Positions 16,778 to 25,893 of a stretch of 35,283 nucleotides of DNA are shown here, piece after piece (the first letter of the stretch is position 1; each line of letters starts with the position of its first letter). The stretch is from Pseudomonas sp. GM49 (GTDB taxonomy: Bacteria; Pseudomonadota; Gammaproteobacteria; Pseudomonadales; Pseudomonadaceae), in NCBI RefSeq assembly GCF_000282355.1, contig NZ_AKJL01000136.1, forward strand, positions 1 through 35,283. The letters are read 5' to 3'. Made by a program: the position numbers and the translations under genes. Under the pieces are notes generated by a model. That model was not told the origin of the DNA, did not search any database, and saw nothing but the letters and a program-made list of their open reading frames with translations.

Positions 16778-17224
16778 ATGGCTACTACATTTTCCCTGGC
16801 CCCACTGTTCCGTTCCTCGGTAGGTTTCGACCGTTTCAACGATCTGTTCGAGACCGCCCTGCGCAACGAGCCAGGCAGCAGCTATCCACCCTATAACGTG
16901 GAAAAACACGGCGACGACCAGTACCGTATTGTCATCGCAGCGGCTGGTTTCCAGGAAGAAGACCTGGAGCTCGAAGTCGAGAAAGGTGTGCTGACCATCA
17001 GTGGCGGTAAACGCGACGCGAACGAAGACGTCACTTATCTGTATCAGGGCATTGCGCAACGTGCCTTCAAACTGTCCTTCCGTCTGGCGGACCACATCGA
17101 AATCAAGGCTGCCGGCCTGAGCAACGGTCTGTTGAGTATCGACCTGCTGCGGGTGATTCCGGAAGAGGCGAAAGCCAAGCGCATCCCGATCAACGGGACG
17201 CAGAAACCGGCTCTGCAACACTAA
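16778..17224 (+). CDS. ibpA: Small heat-shock protein IbpA (Hsp20 family)
   Basis: This ATP-independent holdase binds unfolding proteins during heat stress and hands them to DnaK/ClpB. The 148-residue product has a short N-terminal arm (FSLAPLFRSSVGFDRFNDLFETAL), an alpha-crystallin domain (about 38-128) with NVEKHGDDQYRIVIAAAGF, the VEKGVLTISG strand and YQGIAQRAFKLSFRLADHI, and a C-terminal tail whose RIPI (I-x-I) motif docks on neighbouring subunits. Control is visible in the sequence: a sigma-32 promoter at 16677-16705 and a ROSE thermometer covering the ribosome site. It is a single-gene unit that ends at a strong terminator shared with the convergent GGDEF-EAL gene. Confidence 0.96.
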   Translation: MATTFSLAPLFRSSVGFDRFNDLFETALRNEPGSSYPPYNVEKHGDDQYRIVIAAAGFQEEDLELEVEKGVLTISGGKRDANEDVTYLYQGIAQRAFKLSFRLADHIEIKAAGLSNGLLSIDLLRVIPEEAKAKRIPINGTQKPALQH

Positions 17225-17235
17225 GCCAGAGCAAC

Positions 17236-17270
17236 AAAAAGGGCGCCCTTGCAGCGCCCTTTTTTATTTT
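17236..17270. terminator. Bidirectional terminator between ibpA and the GGDEF-EAL gene
   Basis: An 11-bp stem (17236-17246 with 17254-17264) with an all-G+C inner part closes a 7-nt loop. The A and T runs on either side let it work for ibpA (plus) and for the GGDEF-EAL gene (minus). Confidence 0.9.
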
Positions 17271-17277
17271 ACGCATG

Positions 17278-17312
17278 CCCTGTAGCAGCTGGCTTCGCCA
17301 GCTGCTACAGGG
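17278..17312. repeat. Perfect REP-type palindrome (GTAGCAGCTGGC)
   Basis: Arms of 16 bp (17278-17293 and 17297-17312) are exact reverse complements around a TTC loop. The GTAGCAGCTG core relates it to the pair behind gltX. It lies 5 bases beyond the stop codon of the GGDEF-EAL gene and can form a very stable hairpin. Confidence 0.88.
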
Positions 17313-17317
17313 GTGGG

Positions 17318-20300
17318 TTATTTCAGGAGTTTTTGAAACTCTTCCACCGGCAACGGCTGACTGTGCAAATACCCTTGGTAGAAGTGACACTCCAACCCCT
17401 GCAAGAACTCCAGTTGCTCCGCTGTTTCCACCCCTTCGGCAATCACCTTCAAGTCCAGGCTGTGGGCCATGGCGACGATGGCGCGGATGATCTCGGCGTC
17501 GTTGGGGTCGCTGGTGGCGTCGCGGATGAACGACTTGTCGATTTTCAGGGTATCGACCGGCAAGCGCTTGAGGTAGGTCAGCGAGGAATAGCCGGTGCCG
17601 AAGTCGTCCATGGCGAAGCTCACTCCGAGTTTTTTCAGGCGGCGCATTTTGCTGATAGTGTCTTCCAGGTTCTGGATGACGATGCCTTCGGTGATTTCCA
17701 GCTTCAACAGTGAGCAGGGCAGGCCATAGCTGGACAGGCTGTTTTCGACGCGTTCGACGAAGTCATTCTGACGGAACTGGCGCGGGCTGATGTTCACGCA
17801 CAAGCTGAATTTGTACGGATTCACCAGGCCGTCGTCGATCAACTGTTTGAATGCCTGGCAGGCTTCGTCGAGGATCCAGTTGCCGACCTCCAGAATCAGT
17901 CCGCTGTCTTCCAGCACCTTGATGAACTCGGTGGGTGACTGCGCGCCGAGCTGCGGATGATTCCAGCGCACCAGGGCCTCGGCGCCGACGATGCGGTCGC
18001 CCCGGGCATCGACCTGGGGTTGGTAATGCACGTGAAATTCACCCCGGGAAAGCGCCAGACGCAAGTCGGTTTCCATGCGCAGGCGTTCGCTCGCAGCCTT
18101 CTGCATGGTGTTGTGGTACATCTGCGCGGTATTGCGGCCCGAGTCCTTGGCGCGATAGAGCGCGATGTCGGCGCGCTTGAGCAGGTCGGTCGGGGTCGAA
18201 CCGTGATCGGGGATCAGCGCAATGCCGATGCTTGGCGTCACTTGCAGGCGCTGGCCGTCGAGGAACATCGGTTCGGACAGCAGCTCGCGGATGGTGTCGG
18301 CCAGTTCGCGAACCTGATCGCTGACCTCGCTGCGCGAGCCTTCGAGACCGCTGAGCAGCACCACGAATTCGTCACCGCCCAGGCGCGCAACGGTGTCCTC
18401 CATGCGCACGCTGGCCTCCAGGCGCGCGGTGATGATTTTCAGCACGGTATCGCCCACCGGGTGCCCGAGGGAGTCGTTGATGTGCTTGAAGTGGTCGAGG
18501 TCGAGGAACATCAGCGCGCCACGCAGGTTATGCCGTTTGAGCAGGGCGATCTGCTGGCTGAGCCGATCCATCAGTAGCGCCCGGTTGGGCAGGTTGGTCA
18601 GTGGATCGTGGTAGGCCAGGTGGCGGATCTGCGCTTCGGCGTTTTTCAGCAGGCTGACGTCTCGCGCAGTCAGCAGCAGGCAGGCGGTTTCGTTGAGGGT
18701 GATCGGCTCCACCGAGACTTCGACGGTGAGCAGTTCGCCGTTCTTGTTGCGCCCGAGCATTTCCTGGTGATGAACCCGACCCTTGATCTGCAATTCGGCC
18801 AGTAGCGCCGAGCGTTGTTTTTCTTCCGCCCAAATCCCCACCTGATACACCGTGCGGCCCACCACTTCCTCGGCGCGATAACCGGTCAGGCGGCAGAAAC
18901 CGTCGTTGACCTCCAGATAGCGTCCGGTGTCGCGCTCGGTGATGGTGATGGCGTCGGGGCTGGAGTGGAAGGCCTTGGCGAATTTCTCTTCACTGGCCTT
19001 GAGCGCCGCTTCCGAGCGCTGTTGCTGGGTGATGTCGCGCAGGGTGGTGACGATGCAGGGCTGGTCGCCGACGCTGATCTGGCGGCTGGAAATCACGCAC
19101 GTCAGGACCTGTCCGTCCTTGTGCTGGACCAGAATGGCCACGTTGTTCAGGCCTTGCTCGCGGATCACTTGTTCGATCCGTCGCAGGCTTTTCGCCGAAG
19201 CGTCCCACAGGCCGATTTCGTCGGCGCTGCGGCCAATCACATCGGCAGTACTCCAGCCGAAGGTCTGGGTGAAGCTGGAGTTGATTTCAATGAACTGGCC
19301 GCTGTCCTGGTGGGTGACGCAGATCGGATCGGGGCTGACCTGGAACAGCGTGGCGAATTTTTCTTCGGAGGCCACCAGCCGTTGTTCGCGCTCTACCTGG
19401 TCTGTGATGTCGAGCAATGTGCCGGCCATGCGCACCGGCACGCCGTTTTCATCGCGGTAGAGGCGGGCGCGGCTTTCCAGGTAACGTGAGCTGCCATCGG
19501 GCAATTGCACGCGGTAGGTCAATTGATAGTTGCCGGCCGGACCTTCACGCAGGCTGCGGTAAGCGTCGCGCATGGTGTCACGTTCTTCGCCGGGCACGCC
19601 TTCGAAGAACTCGTCGAAGGATTCGTGAAAGGGTTTGGCGTCCAGGCCGTGCAATTGGGCGGCCCGTGCCGATCCGTAGAGCATGCCGCTGGGAATGTGC
19701 CAGTCCCAGGTACCGAGTTGTGCCGAGTCCAGGGCCAGGTCGAGGCGTTCCTGGCTGTCCTTGAGGGCATGTTCGGCGATTTTGCGTTCGGTGGTGTCAA
19801 GGAACGTGCTCAGTAGATAGGGCTGACCTTCGAGTTCGACTTTTTGCGCACTGAGGATGCCGTCGTGGATCTGGCCATTGCTGGCGCGAAACTGCACTTC
19901 CATGCTGACCAGGTCGCCTTTGGCTTTGGTGGCCTTGACCAGTTCGGCCCGTTGCTCGGGATGCACCCAAAGGCCCAGTTCAAGCGTGGTGCGGCCGATC
20001 GCGTTTTGCACCGGCCAACCGAACAGGCTTTCGAAATACTGGTTGGCTTCGGAAATCAGGCCGTCTTCCTGGCGGGTCAGCAGAACCATGTTCGGGCACA
20101 GGTGAAACAGGGTGGCAAAGCGTTTTTCCGAGCTGCTCAGCGCCTGTTCGCGCTGACGCTGGTGGGTAATCTCGCGGATTACACCGATCATCCGTGGCCT
20201 GCCGTGCTTGTCCGGCAACAGGCTGCCGTTGATTTCCAGCCAGTGCAGGCTGCCATCGGGCCAGCGGATGCGGTGATGCATCGCTTGCTCCAGTGGCGCG

Positions 20301-20596
20301 CCTGCGATGACCGCGTGAAACGCGCGAACGGCCTTGGCGCGATCTTCCGGGGGCAGCAGGTCGAGGTATTCCAGATCCTGTGGCAGCGGTTGCCGGGGAT
20401 CGAAGCCGAACAGCGCCTGCGTGCCCCGGGACCAGCTGATCTGCCCGCGCTCGATGTCCCAATACCAGGCGCCCAGGCGCGCGCCGTTGAGTGCGGCCAG
20501 CAATTGCGGTGCACTTTCCCAGCTCTGCTCGGAGCTTTTTGGGTCAATCGCCTGAATACGTGGCATCGGCGGAATACGATCAACAGATTTCGGCAT
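17318..20596 (-). CDS. Soluble five-PAS sensor, diguanylate cyclase/phosphodiesterase (PAS5-GGDEF-EAL)
   Basis: This 1092-residue protein should make or break cyclic di-GMP in response to signals sensed by PAS domains. In order: PAS1 about 35-148, PAS2 158-270, PAS3 284-403, PAS4 412-527, PAS5 535-650, GGDEF 655-825 and EAL 845-1090. No membrane segment or signal peptide is present. The GGDEF motif (GGDEF at 740-744) is intact with an RxxD inhibitory site (RMED) five residues before it. The EAL domain keeps EALVRW, NISPRQF, LEITEG, DDFGTGYSSL, LKIDKSFI, AEGVET and YQGY, so both activities look possible. ATG 20596 has AAGG at 7-nt spacing; a TTG at 20602 is an alternative. It lies 67 bases behind the LysR gene on the same strand. 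Confidence 0.93.
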   Translation of the reverse strand: MPKSVDRIPPMPRIQAIDPKSSEQSWESAPQLLAALNGARLGAWYWDIERGQISWSRGTQALFGFDPRQPLPQDLEYLDLLPPEDRAKAVRAFHAVIAGAPLEQAMHHRIRWPDGSLHWLEINGSLLPDKHGRPRMIGVIREITHQRQREQALSSSEKRFATLFHLCPNMVLLTRQEDGLISEANQYFESLFGWPVQNAIGRTTLELGLWVHPEQRAELVKATKAKGDLVSMEVQFRASNGQIHDGILSAQKVELEGQPYLLSTFLDTTERKIAEHALKDSQERLDLALDSAQLGTWDWHIPSGMLYGSARAAQLHGLDAKPFHESFDEFFEGVPGEERDTMRDAYRSLREGPAGNYQLTYRVQLPDGSSRYLESRARLYRDENGVPVRMAGTLLDITDQVEREQRLVASEEKFATLFQVSPDPICVTHQDSGQFIEINSSFTQTFGWSTADVIGRSADEIGLWDASAKSLRRIEQVIREQGLNNVAILVQHKDGQVLTCVISSRQISVGDQPCIVTTLRDITQQQRSEAALKASEEKFAKAFHSSPDAITITERDTGRYLEVNDGFCRLTGYRAEEVVGRTVYQVGIWAEEKQRSALLAELQIKGRVHHQEMLGRNKNGELLTVEVSVEPITLNETACLLLTARDVSLLKNAEAQIRHLAYHDPLTNLPNRALLMDRLSQQIALLKRHNLRGALMFLDLDHFKHINDSLGHPVGDTVLKIITARLEASVRMEDTVARLGGDEFVVLLSGLEGSRSEVSDQVRELADTIRELLSEPMFLDGQRLQVTPSIGIALIPDHGSTPTDLLKRADIALYRAKDSGRNTAQMYHNTMQKAASERLRMETDLRLALSRGEFHVHYQPQVDARGDRIVGAEALVRWNHPQLGAQSPTEFIKVLEDSGLILEVGNWILDEACQAFKQLIDDGLVNPYKFSLCVNISPRQFRQNDFVERVENSLSSYGLPCSLLKLEITEGIVIQNLEDTISKMRRLKKLGVSFAMDDFGTGYSSLTYLKRLPVDTLKIDKSFIRDATSDPNDAEIIRAIVAMAHSLDLKVIAEGVETAEQLEFLQGLECHFYQGYLHSQPLPVEEFQKLLK

Positions 20597-20663
20597 TGGC
20601 AAGCCTTAGGCTGAGTTTGGGCGTTTATTGCAGGAATTCGCGGCTTTACAGGAGTAGCACAAG

Positions 20664-21554
20664 TCAGCCTTGAGTCCCTGGCAGATCGAGTTGAGCGTCC
20701 AGTAAGGCCATGAAGGCCCGCGCAGCATTCGACAGCGTCCTTTCCGTGTGCAGGATATAGCCTAGCTGGCGAGTGAGCTGTATGCCCGGTAAAGGTATGC
20801 GTGCCACTTGGTCATCGAGCATGGTGCGCGGTAAAACACTCCAGGCCAGGCCGATAGAGACCATCATCTTGATGGTTTCCAGGTAGTTGGTGCTCATGGC
20901 AATGTTTGGCGTCAGGCCCTGGGCCTCGAACAGCCGCTGCACGATGTGGTGGGTAAAAGTGTTGCCGCCGGGGAATACCGCCGGGTGTCGGGCGATGTCC
21001 GACAGGCTGACTTTGCCGTTGTTGAGCAGTGAATGCTCTGGGGCGACCACGAAATCCAGCGGGTCGTCCCACACCGGGGTGGCCTTGACCAGCGCATGGG
21101 GTTCCGGTGCGAGGGTGATGACTGCCAGTTCGGCGCGGCCATGGAGAATTTCCTCGTAGGCCACTTCCGAATCGAGGAATTGGATATCCAGCGCCACTTG
21201 TGGGTAACGTCGGGTGAATTCCCTTAACAAGGGTGGCAAGCGGTGCAGGCCGATGTGGTGACTGGTCGCCAGGGTCAGACGGCCGGTCACTTCGCCTGTG
21301 AGGTTAGTCAAGGCGCGACGCGTATCATCCAGCACATTCAGAATCTGATAAGCCCGCGGCAGCAGGGCGCGTCCGGCCTCGGTCAGGCCGACTTCCCGAC
21401 CCAGGCGATCAAACAGCCGCACCTTCAACTGCTGCTCCAGCCCGGCGATGCGTTTGCTGATGGCCGGTTGGGTCAGGTGCAGTCGTTCACCGGCACCAGA
21501 GAAACTTCCTGTCTCGGCAATGGCAATAAAAGCATTGAGGTTGGCGAGGTCCAT
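20664..21554 (-). CDS. LysR-family transcriptional regulator, divergent from leuC
   Basis: This 296-residue protein has the LysR winged helix at residues 1-60 (LNAFIAIAETGSFSGAGERLHLTQPAISKRIAGLEQQLKVRLFDR) and a periplasmic-binding-like effector domain from about 90. It is divergent from leuC, and in P. aeruginosa a LysR gene holds the same place, so control of leucine synthesis, perhaps with an isopropylmalate co-inducer as for LeuO-like or other leuCD-linked LysR proteins, is the natural inference; it is not shown by the sequence. ATG 21554 begins the canonical HTH; the frame from 21584 would add ten residues that overlap a LysR box. Two T-N11-A palindromes lie between it and leuC. Confidence 0.9.
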   Translation of the reverse strand: MDLANLNAFIAIAETGSFSGAGERLHLTQPAISKRIAGLEQQLKVRLFDRLGREVGLTEAGRALLPRAYQILNVLDDTRRALTNLTGEVTGRLTLATSHHIGLHRLPPLLREFTRRYPQVALDIQFLDSEVAYEEILHGRAELAVITLAPEPHALVKATPVWDDPLDFVVAPEHSLLNNGKVSLSDIARHPAVFPGGNTFTHHIVQRLFEAQGLTPNIAMSTNYLETIKMMVSIGLAWSVLPRTMLDDQVARIPLPGIQLTRQLGYILHTERTLSNAARAFMALLDAQLDLPGTQG

Positions 21555-21571
21555 GGCTGCATTCCAGTTGG

Positions 21572-21616
21572 TTATCCAAAGCATAAAAAATATGAATTTG
21601 AGTTATTTAATGTAAC
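21572..21616. promoter_or_regulatory. Two phased LysR-type boxes in the lysR-leuC intergenic region
   Basis: TTATCCAAAGCATAA (21572-21586) and GTTATTTAATGTAAC (21602-21616) are both T-N11-A palindromes. Their centres are 30 bp apart, about three helical turns, so they lie on the same face of the DNA. The lysR promoter is probably between or under them (TTACAT with TATTTT, minus strand). For leuC, TTGAGC (21650-21655) with CATAGA (21672-21677) is possible. Confidence 0.55.
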
Positions 21617-21702
21617 CCCATAGGATCAGCCTCACAAGCCAAGGGGTTATTGAGCCAATCAAGGCCCGGGGCATAGAAACAAGCTGATGAGGAAACCGTC
21701 TG

Positions 21703-23133
21703 ATGGCCGGCAAAACGCTCTACGACAAGCTCTGGGATTCGCATTTGGTCAAGCAGCGCGACGATGGCTCCGCGCTGATCTACATCGATCGTCACATCAT
21801 CCACGAAGTGACCTCGCCGCAAGCCTTCGAAGGCCTGCGTCTGGCCGGGCGCAAGCCATGGCGCATCGATGCCAACATCGCGACCCCGGACCACAACGTA
21901 CCGACCACGCCGGAGCGTAAGGGCGGCATCGACGCTATCGTTGACCAGGTTTCGCGCCTGCAAGTCCAGACCCTCGATGACAACTGCGATGAATACGGCA
22001 TCGTCGAGTTCAAGATGAACGACGTTCGCCAAGGCATCGTCCACGTCATCGGCCCGGAGCAGGGCGCCACCTTGCCGGGCATGACCGTGGTCTGCGGCGA
22101 CTCCCATACCTCGACCCACGGCGCATTCGGCGCATTGGCGCACGGTATCGGCACTTCCGAGGTCGAGCATGTGCTCGCCACCCAGTGCCTGGTCGCCAAG
22201 AAAATGAAAAACATGCTGGTACGCGTCGAAGGCCAATTGCCGTTCGGCGTGACCGCCAAGGACATCGTCCTCGCTGTGATCGGCAAGATCGGCACCGCCG
22301 GCGGTAATGGCCACGCCATCGAATTCGCCGGTAGCGCGATTCGCGACCTGTCCGTCGAAGGCCGCATGACCATCTGCAACATGTCCATCGAGGCCGGTGC
22401 TCGCGTAGGTCTGGTGGCCGCGGACGAAAAAACCGTGGCTTACGTCAAGGGCCGTCCATTCGCTCCGAAAGGCGCGGAATGGGATCTGGCCGTCGAAGCC
22501 TGGAAAGACCTGGTGTCCGACGCCGATGCCGTGTTCGACACGGTTGTCGAGCTCGATGCGACCCAGATCAAGCCGCAAGTCAGCTGGGGCACCTCGCCGG
22601 AAATGGTGTTGGCGGTCGATCAGAACGTGCCGGATCCTGCGAAGGAAATGGACCTGGTCAAGCGCGACTCCATCGTCCGTGCCTTGAAATACATGGGTTT
22701 GACCGCCAACCAGGCGATTACCGACATTCAGCTCGACCGCGTGTTCATCGGTTCCTGCACCAACTCGCGGATCGAAGACCTGCGTGCCGCGGCCGTGATC
22801 GCCAAGGGCCGCAAAGTGGCCTCGACCATCAAGCAGGCCATCGTGGTGCCTGGCTCGGGTCTGGTGAAGGCGCAGGCCGAATCGGAAGGCCTGGACAAGA
22901 TTTTCCTCGAAGCCGGTTTCGAATGGCGTGAGCCGGGTTGCTCGATGTGCCTGGCGATGAACCCGGACCGTTTGGAGTCCGGCGAGCATTGCGCATCGAC
23001 CTCCAACCGCAACTTCGAAGGCCGTCAGGGCGCCGGTGGCCGTACCCACCTCGTCAGCCCGGCCATGGCCGCGGCCGCCGCTGTGAACGGTCGCTTCGTC
23101 GACGTCCGTGAAATGATCCAGGGAGAGCAGTAA
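21703..23133 (+). CDS. leuC: 3-isopropylmalate dehydratase, large subunit
   Basis: LeuC with LeuD forms isopropylmalate isomerase, which converts 2-isopropylmalate to 3-isopropylmalate in leucine synthesis. The 476-residue aconitase-type subunit holds the 4Fe-4S cluster; the three ligands are Cys352 ([13 protein letters not shown]), Cys413 and Cys416 ([11 protein letters not shown]). Other aconitase blocks, [31 protein letters not shown] and [13 protein letters not shown], are intact. The ATG has TGAGGA about 9 nt upstream. The leuD start codon follows the stop after 2 bases. It is divergent from a LysR gene with two candidate binding boxes between them. Confidence 0.98.
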   Translation: MAGKTLYDKLWDSHLVKQRDDGSALIYIDRHIIHEVTSPQAFEGLRLAGRKPWRIDANIATPDHNVPTTPERKGGIDAIVDQVSRLQVQTLDDNCDEYGIVEFKMNDVRQGIVHVIGPEQGATLPGMTVVCGDSHTSTHGAFGALAHGIGTSEVEHVLATQCLVAKKMKNMLVRVEGQLPFGVTAKDIVLAVIGKIGTAGGNGHAIEFAGSAIRDLSVEGRMTICNMSIEAGARVGLVAADEKTVAYVKGRPFAPKGAEWDLAVEAWKDLVSDADAVFDTVVELDATQIKPQVSWGTSPEMVLAVDQNVPDPAKEMDLVKRDSIVRALKYMGLTANQAITDIQLDRVFIGSCTNSRIEDLRAAAVIAKGRKVASTIKQAIVVPGSGLVKAQAESEGLDKIFLEAGFEWREPGCSMCLAMNPDRLESGEHCASTSNRNFEGRQGAGGRTHLVSPAMAAAAAVNGRFVDVREMIQGEQ

Positions 23134-23135
23134 TC

Positions 23136-23780
23136 ATGAGAGCATTTACCCGGCACACTGGACTTGTCGCGCCTTTGGATCGTGCCAACGTCGACACCGA
23201 CCAGATCATCCCTAAGCAGTTCCTGAAGTCGATCAAGCGCACGGGTTTCGGCCCTAACCTGTTCGATGAATGGCGCTACCTGGATGTGGGCCAGCCCTAT
23301 CAGGACAACTCCAGGCGCCCGCTGAACAAGGACTTCGTCCTCAACGCCGAACGTTACCAGGGCGCAAGCGTGTTGCTGGCCCGCGAGAACTTCGGTTGCG
23401 GCTCCAGCCGTGAACACGCGCCGTGGGCGCTGGAAGAATACGGTTTCCGCAGCATCATCGCGCCGAGCTACGCCGACATCTTCTTCAACAACAGCTTCAA
23501 GAATGGCTTGCTGCCGATCATCTTGAGCGATGCCGAAGTCGACGAACTGTTCCAGCAGGTCGAGGCCAATCCGGGCTACCAGTTGCAGGTCGATCTGCAA
23601 GCCCAGACCGTGACCCGTCCGGATGGCAAGGTGTTGAGCTTTGAAATTGATGCGTTTCGCAAACATTGCCTGTTGAACGGTCTGGACGATATCGGCCTGA
23701 CGTTGCAGGACGGCGATGCGATTGCGGCGTTTGAGGCCAAACACCGTGCTAGCCAGCCTTGGTTGTTTCGCGACGCTTGA
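23136..23780 (+). CDS. leuD: 3-isopropylmalate dehydratase, small subunit
   Basis: LeuD is the swivelling small subunit that completes the active site of isopropylmalate isomerase. The 214-residue length is standard. Typical blocks are [24 protein letters not shown] at the start and [40 protein letters not shown], which carries the conserved Cys-Gly-Ser-Ser-Arg-Glu loop. The ATG is 2 bases after the leuC stop, with GGGAGAGCAG upstream inside leuC, so the two are co-translated. A REP pair follows 23 bases after the stop and separates it from the methyltransferase and leuB. Confidence 0.98.
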   Translation: MRAFTRHTGLVAPLDRANVDTDQIIPKQFLKSIKRTGFGPNLFDEWRYLDVGQPYQDNSRRPLNKDFVLNAERYQGASVLLARENFGCGSSREHAPWALEEYGFRSIIAPSYADIFFNNSFKNGLLPIILSDAEVDELFQQVEANPGYQLQVDLQAQTVTRPDGKVLSFEIDAFRKHCLLNGLDDIGLTLQDGDAIAAFEAKHRASQPWLFRDA

Positions 23781-23803
23781 TTTTGCGTAAGGCGTGATGA
23801 CGC

Positions 23804-23878
23804 CATCGCGAGCAAGCTCGCTCCCACATTGGATTTGCGGCGTTCACAAAACCTGTGGGAGCGAGCTTGCTCGCGATG
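23804..23878. repeat. REP inverted pair between leuD and the methyltransferase gene
   Basis: Perfect 25-bp arms at 23804-23828 and 23854-23878, centre 25 bases, with the GCGAGC core variant. No other terminator is seen between leuD and the next gene, so this structure may attenuate or process a leuCD-methyltransferase-leuB transcript. Confidence 0.9.
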
Positions 23879-23925
23879 AGGCCAGAACAGACACCCCAAG
23901 ACTCACCCCCAAAAAGGAAGTCCGC

Positions 23926-24693
23926 ATGACCAGCACCGCCCAGCACACCCAGGTAGTCCAGAAGCAATTCGGCGAACAGGCCGCGGCCTACCTGAGCAGC
24001 ACCGTTCACGCTCAAGGCACTGAATTCGCACTGCTACAGGCTGAACTGGCGGGGCAGGGCGATGCCCGGGTGCTGGACCTCGGTTGCGGCGCAGGCCACG
24101 TGAGCTTTCACGTAGCCTCATTGGTGAAAGAGGTGGTGGCTTACGACCTGTCGCAGCAGATGCTCGATGTGGTCGCCAGCGCTGCGGTTGATCGCGGCTT
24201 GAACAATGTGTCCACGGTCAACGGCGCCGCCGAGCGTCTGCCGTTCGCCGATGGCGAGTTTGATTTCGTCTTCAGCCGTTATTCGGCGCACCATTGGAGC
24301 GATCTGGGCGTGGCTCTGCGGGAAGTGCGTCGAGTGCTGAAGCCGGGCGGTGTGGCGGCATTCGTCGACGTGTTGTCACCGGGTAGCCCGCTGTTCGACA
24401 CTTACCTGCAAAGCGTCGAAGTGCTGCGCGACACCAGCCATGTGCGCGATTATTCCGCCGGCGAGTGGTTACGCCAGGTCAGCGAGGCGGGTCTGCATAC
24501 GCGCAGTACCACCCGTCAGCGCTTGCGCCTGGAGTACAACAGCTGGGTCGAGCGCATGCGCACACCGCAAGTGATGCGCGCGGCGATCCGCGAGTTGCAG
24601 CAGTCGATGGGCAATGAAGTACGCGAATATTTTGAGATTGAGGCCGATGGTTCGTTCAGCACCGATGTGCTGGTGCTGATCGCCGAGCGATAG
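23926..24693 (+). CDS. Class I SAM-dependent methyltransferase (UbiE/YcgJ-like)
   Basis: The 255-residue protein has a Rossmann methyltransferase fold: motif I VLDLGCGAGHVSFHVA (about 46-61), the acidic loop end VVAYDLSQQML, motif II-like GAAERLPFADGEFDFVFSRYSAHHWSD and the VRRVLKPGGVAAFVDV block. This is the Methyltransf_11 pattern of UbiE-like and YcgJ-like enzymes. The acceptor substrate is unknown. ATG 23926 is chosen for AGGA at 7-nt spacing; the frame runs open back to 23794 through a REP sequence, which is not coding. The gene lies between leuD and leuB on the same strand, 51 bases before leuB, and a gene in the same place is known in P. aeruginosa, so co-expression with leucine genes is likely but a shared pathway is not shown. 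Confidence 0.85.
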   Translation: MTSTAQHTQVVQKQFGEQAAAYLSSTVHAQGTEFALLQAELAGQGDARVLDLGCGAGHVSFHVASLVKEVVAYDLSQQMLDVVASAAVDRGLNNVSTVNGAAERLPFADGEFDFVFSRYSAHHWSDLGVALREVRRVLKPGGVAAFVDVLSPGSPLFDTYLQSVEVLRDTSHVRDYSAGEWLRQVSEAGLHTRSTTRQRLRLEYNSWVERMRTPQVMRAAIRELQQSMGNEVREYFEIEADGSFSTDVLVLIAER

Positions 24694-24744
24694 AATTTTT
24701 CCGGGAGCGCCCTTGGGCGCACCGACTGATGACATGAGGAAAGC

Positions 24745-25827
24745 ATGAGCAAGCAGATTCTGATTCTCCCAGGTGACGGTATTGGCCCGGAAATCATGGC
24801 CGAAGCGGTCAAGGTTCTGGAGTTGGCCAGCGACAAATTTGCTTTGGGCTTCGAACTGAGCCACGACGTGATCGGCGGCGCCGCCATCGACAAACACGGC
24901 GTGCCGCTGGCTGACGAGACTCTGGAACGTGCCCGCGCGGCCGACGCCGTGTTGCTGGGCGCTGTTGGCGGTCCGAAATGGGATGCCATCGAACGTGACA
25001 TCCGCCCTGAGCGTGGCCTGCTGAAAATCCGTGCGCAACTGGGCCTGTTCGGCAACCTGCGTCCGGCGATCCTGTACCCGCAACTGGCCGAGGCTTCCAG
25101 CCTGAAGCCGGAAATCGTTGCCGGGCTGGACATCCTGATCGTTCGCGAACTGACCGGCGGCATCTACTTCGGCGCACCACGCGGTACCCGTACCCTGGAA
25201 AACGGCGAGCGTCAGTCCTACGACACCCTGCCGTACAGCGAAAGCGAAATCCGCCGCATCGCCCGTGTCGGCTTCGACATGGCCATGGTGCGCGGCAAGA
25301 AGCTGTGCTCGGTGGACAAGGCCAACGTACTGGCTTCCAGCCAGCTGTGGCGCGAAGTGGTCGAGCAGGTGGCCAAGGATTATCCTGAAGTCGAACTGAG
25401 CCATATGTACGTCGACAACGCCGCCATGCAACTGGTGCGCGCACCGAAGCAGTTCGACGTGATCGTCACCGACAACATGTTCGGCGACATCCTGTCCGAC
25501 CAGGCGTCGATGCTCACCGGCTCCATTGGCATGCTGCCGTCGGCGTCCCTGGACACCAACAACAAGGGCATGTACGAGCCGTGCCACGGCTCGGCGCCGG
25601 ACATCGCGGGCAAAGGCATTGCCAACCCGTTGGCGACCATTTTGTCGGTGTCGATGATGCTGCGTTACAGCTTCAACCAGCAGGCCGCGGCCGATGCCAT
25701 CGAGAAAGCCGTCAGCCTGGTGCTGGATCAGGGCTTGCGTACCGGTGACATCTGGTCGGCCGGTTGCACTAAAGTCGGTACGCAGGAAATGGGTGACGCA
25801 GTAGTCGCCGCGCTGCGGAATCTGTAA
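24745..25827 (+). CDS. leuB: 3-isopropylmalate dehydrogenase
   Basis: LeuB oxidises and decarboxylates 3-isopropylmalate with NAD+ to give 2-oxoisocaproate, the last dedicated step before transamination to leucine. The 360-residue product starts with [11 protein letters not shown] and has GAVGGPKWD, the substrate-binding [17 protein letters not shown] arginines, [24 protein letters not shown] and the family signature [26 protein letters not shown] followed by [30 protein letters not shown] lies directly before the ATG. It follows the methyltransferase by 51 bases; an 8-bp hairpin lies after the stop codon, before asd. Confidence 0.98.
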   Translation: MSKQILILPGDGIGPEIMAEAVKVLELASDKFALGFELSHDVIGGAAIDKHGVPLADETLERARAADAVLLGAVGGPKWDAIERDIRPERGLLKIRAQLGLFGNLRPAILYPQLAEASSLKPEIVAGLDILIVRELTGGIYFGAPRGTRTLENGERQSYDTLPYSESEIRRIARVGFDMAMVRGKKLCSVDKANVLASSQLWREVVEQVAKDYPEVELSHMYVDNAAMQLVRAPKQFDVIVTDNMFGDILSDQASMLTGSIGMLPSASLDTNNKGMYEPCHGSAPDIAGKGIANPLATILSVSMMLRYSFNQQAAADAIEKAVSLVLDQGLRTGDIWSAGCTKVGTQEMGDAVVAALRNL

Positions 25828-25837
25828 TCTCTCGGGC

Positions 25838-25866
25838 CCGCTGCCAAATTCAAGACAAGGCAGCGG
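25838..25866 (+). other. Hairpin between leuB and asd
   Basis: CCGCTGCC (25838-25845) pairs with GGCAGCGG (25859-25866) across a 13-base loop, without a T run. It is not a standard terminator; it may be a processing or attenuation structure in a leuB-asd transcript. Confidence 0.4.
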
Positions 25867-25893
25867 CCCACATTTCAAGAAGGTGTAGTTGCG

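Noticed and set aside
21607..23049. 480-codon open frame opposite leuC
   Set aside because: Antisense to leuC, with the same artefact composition as the other antisense frames.
23794..23925. N-terminal extension of the methyltransferase through a REP sequence
   Set aside because: The added residues are REP-derived, while ATG 23926 has AGGA at correct spacing and gives the family N terminus.
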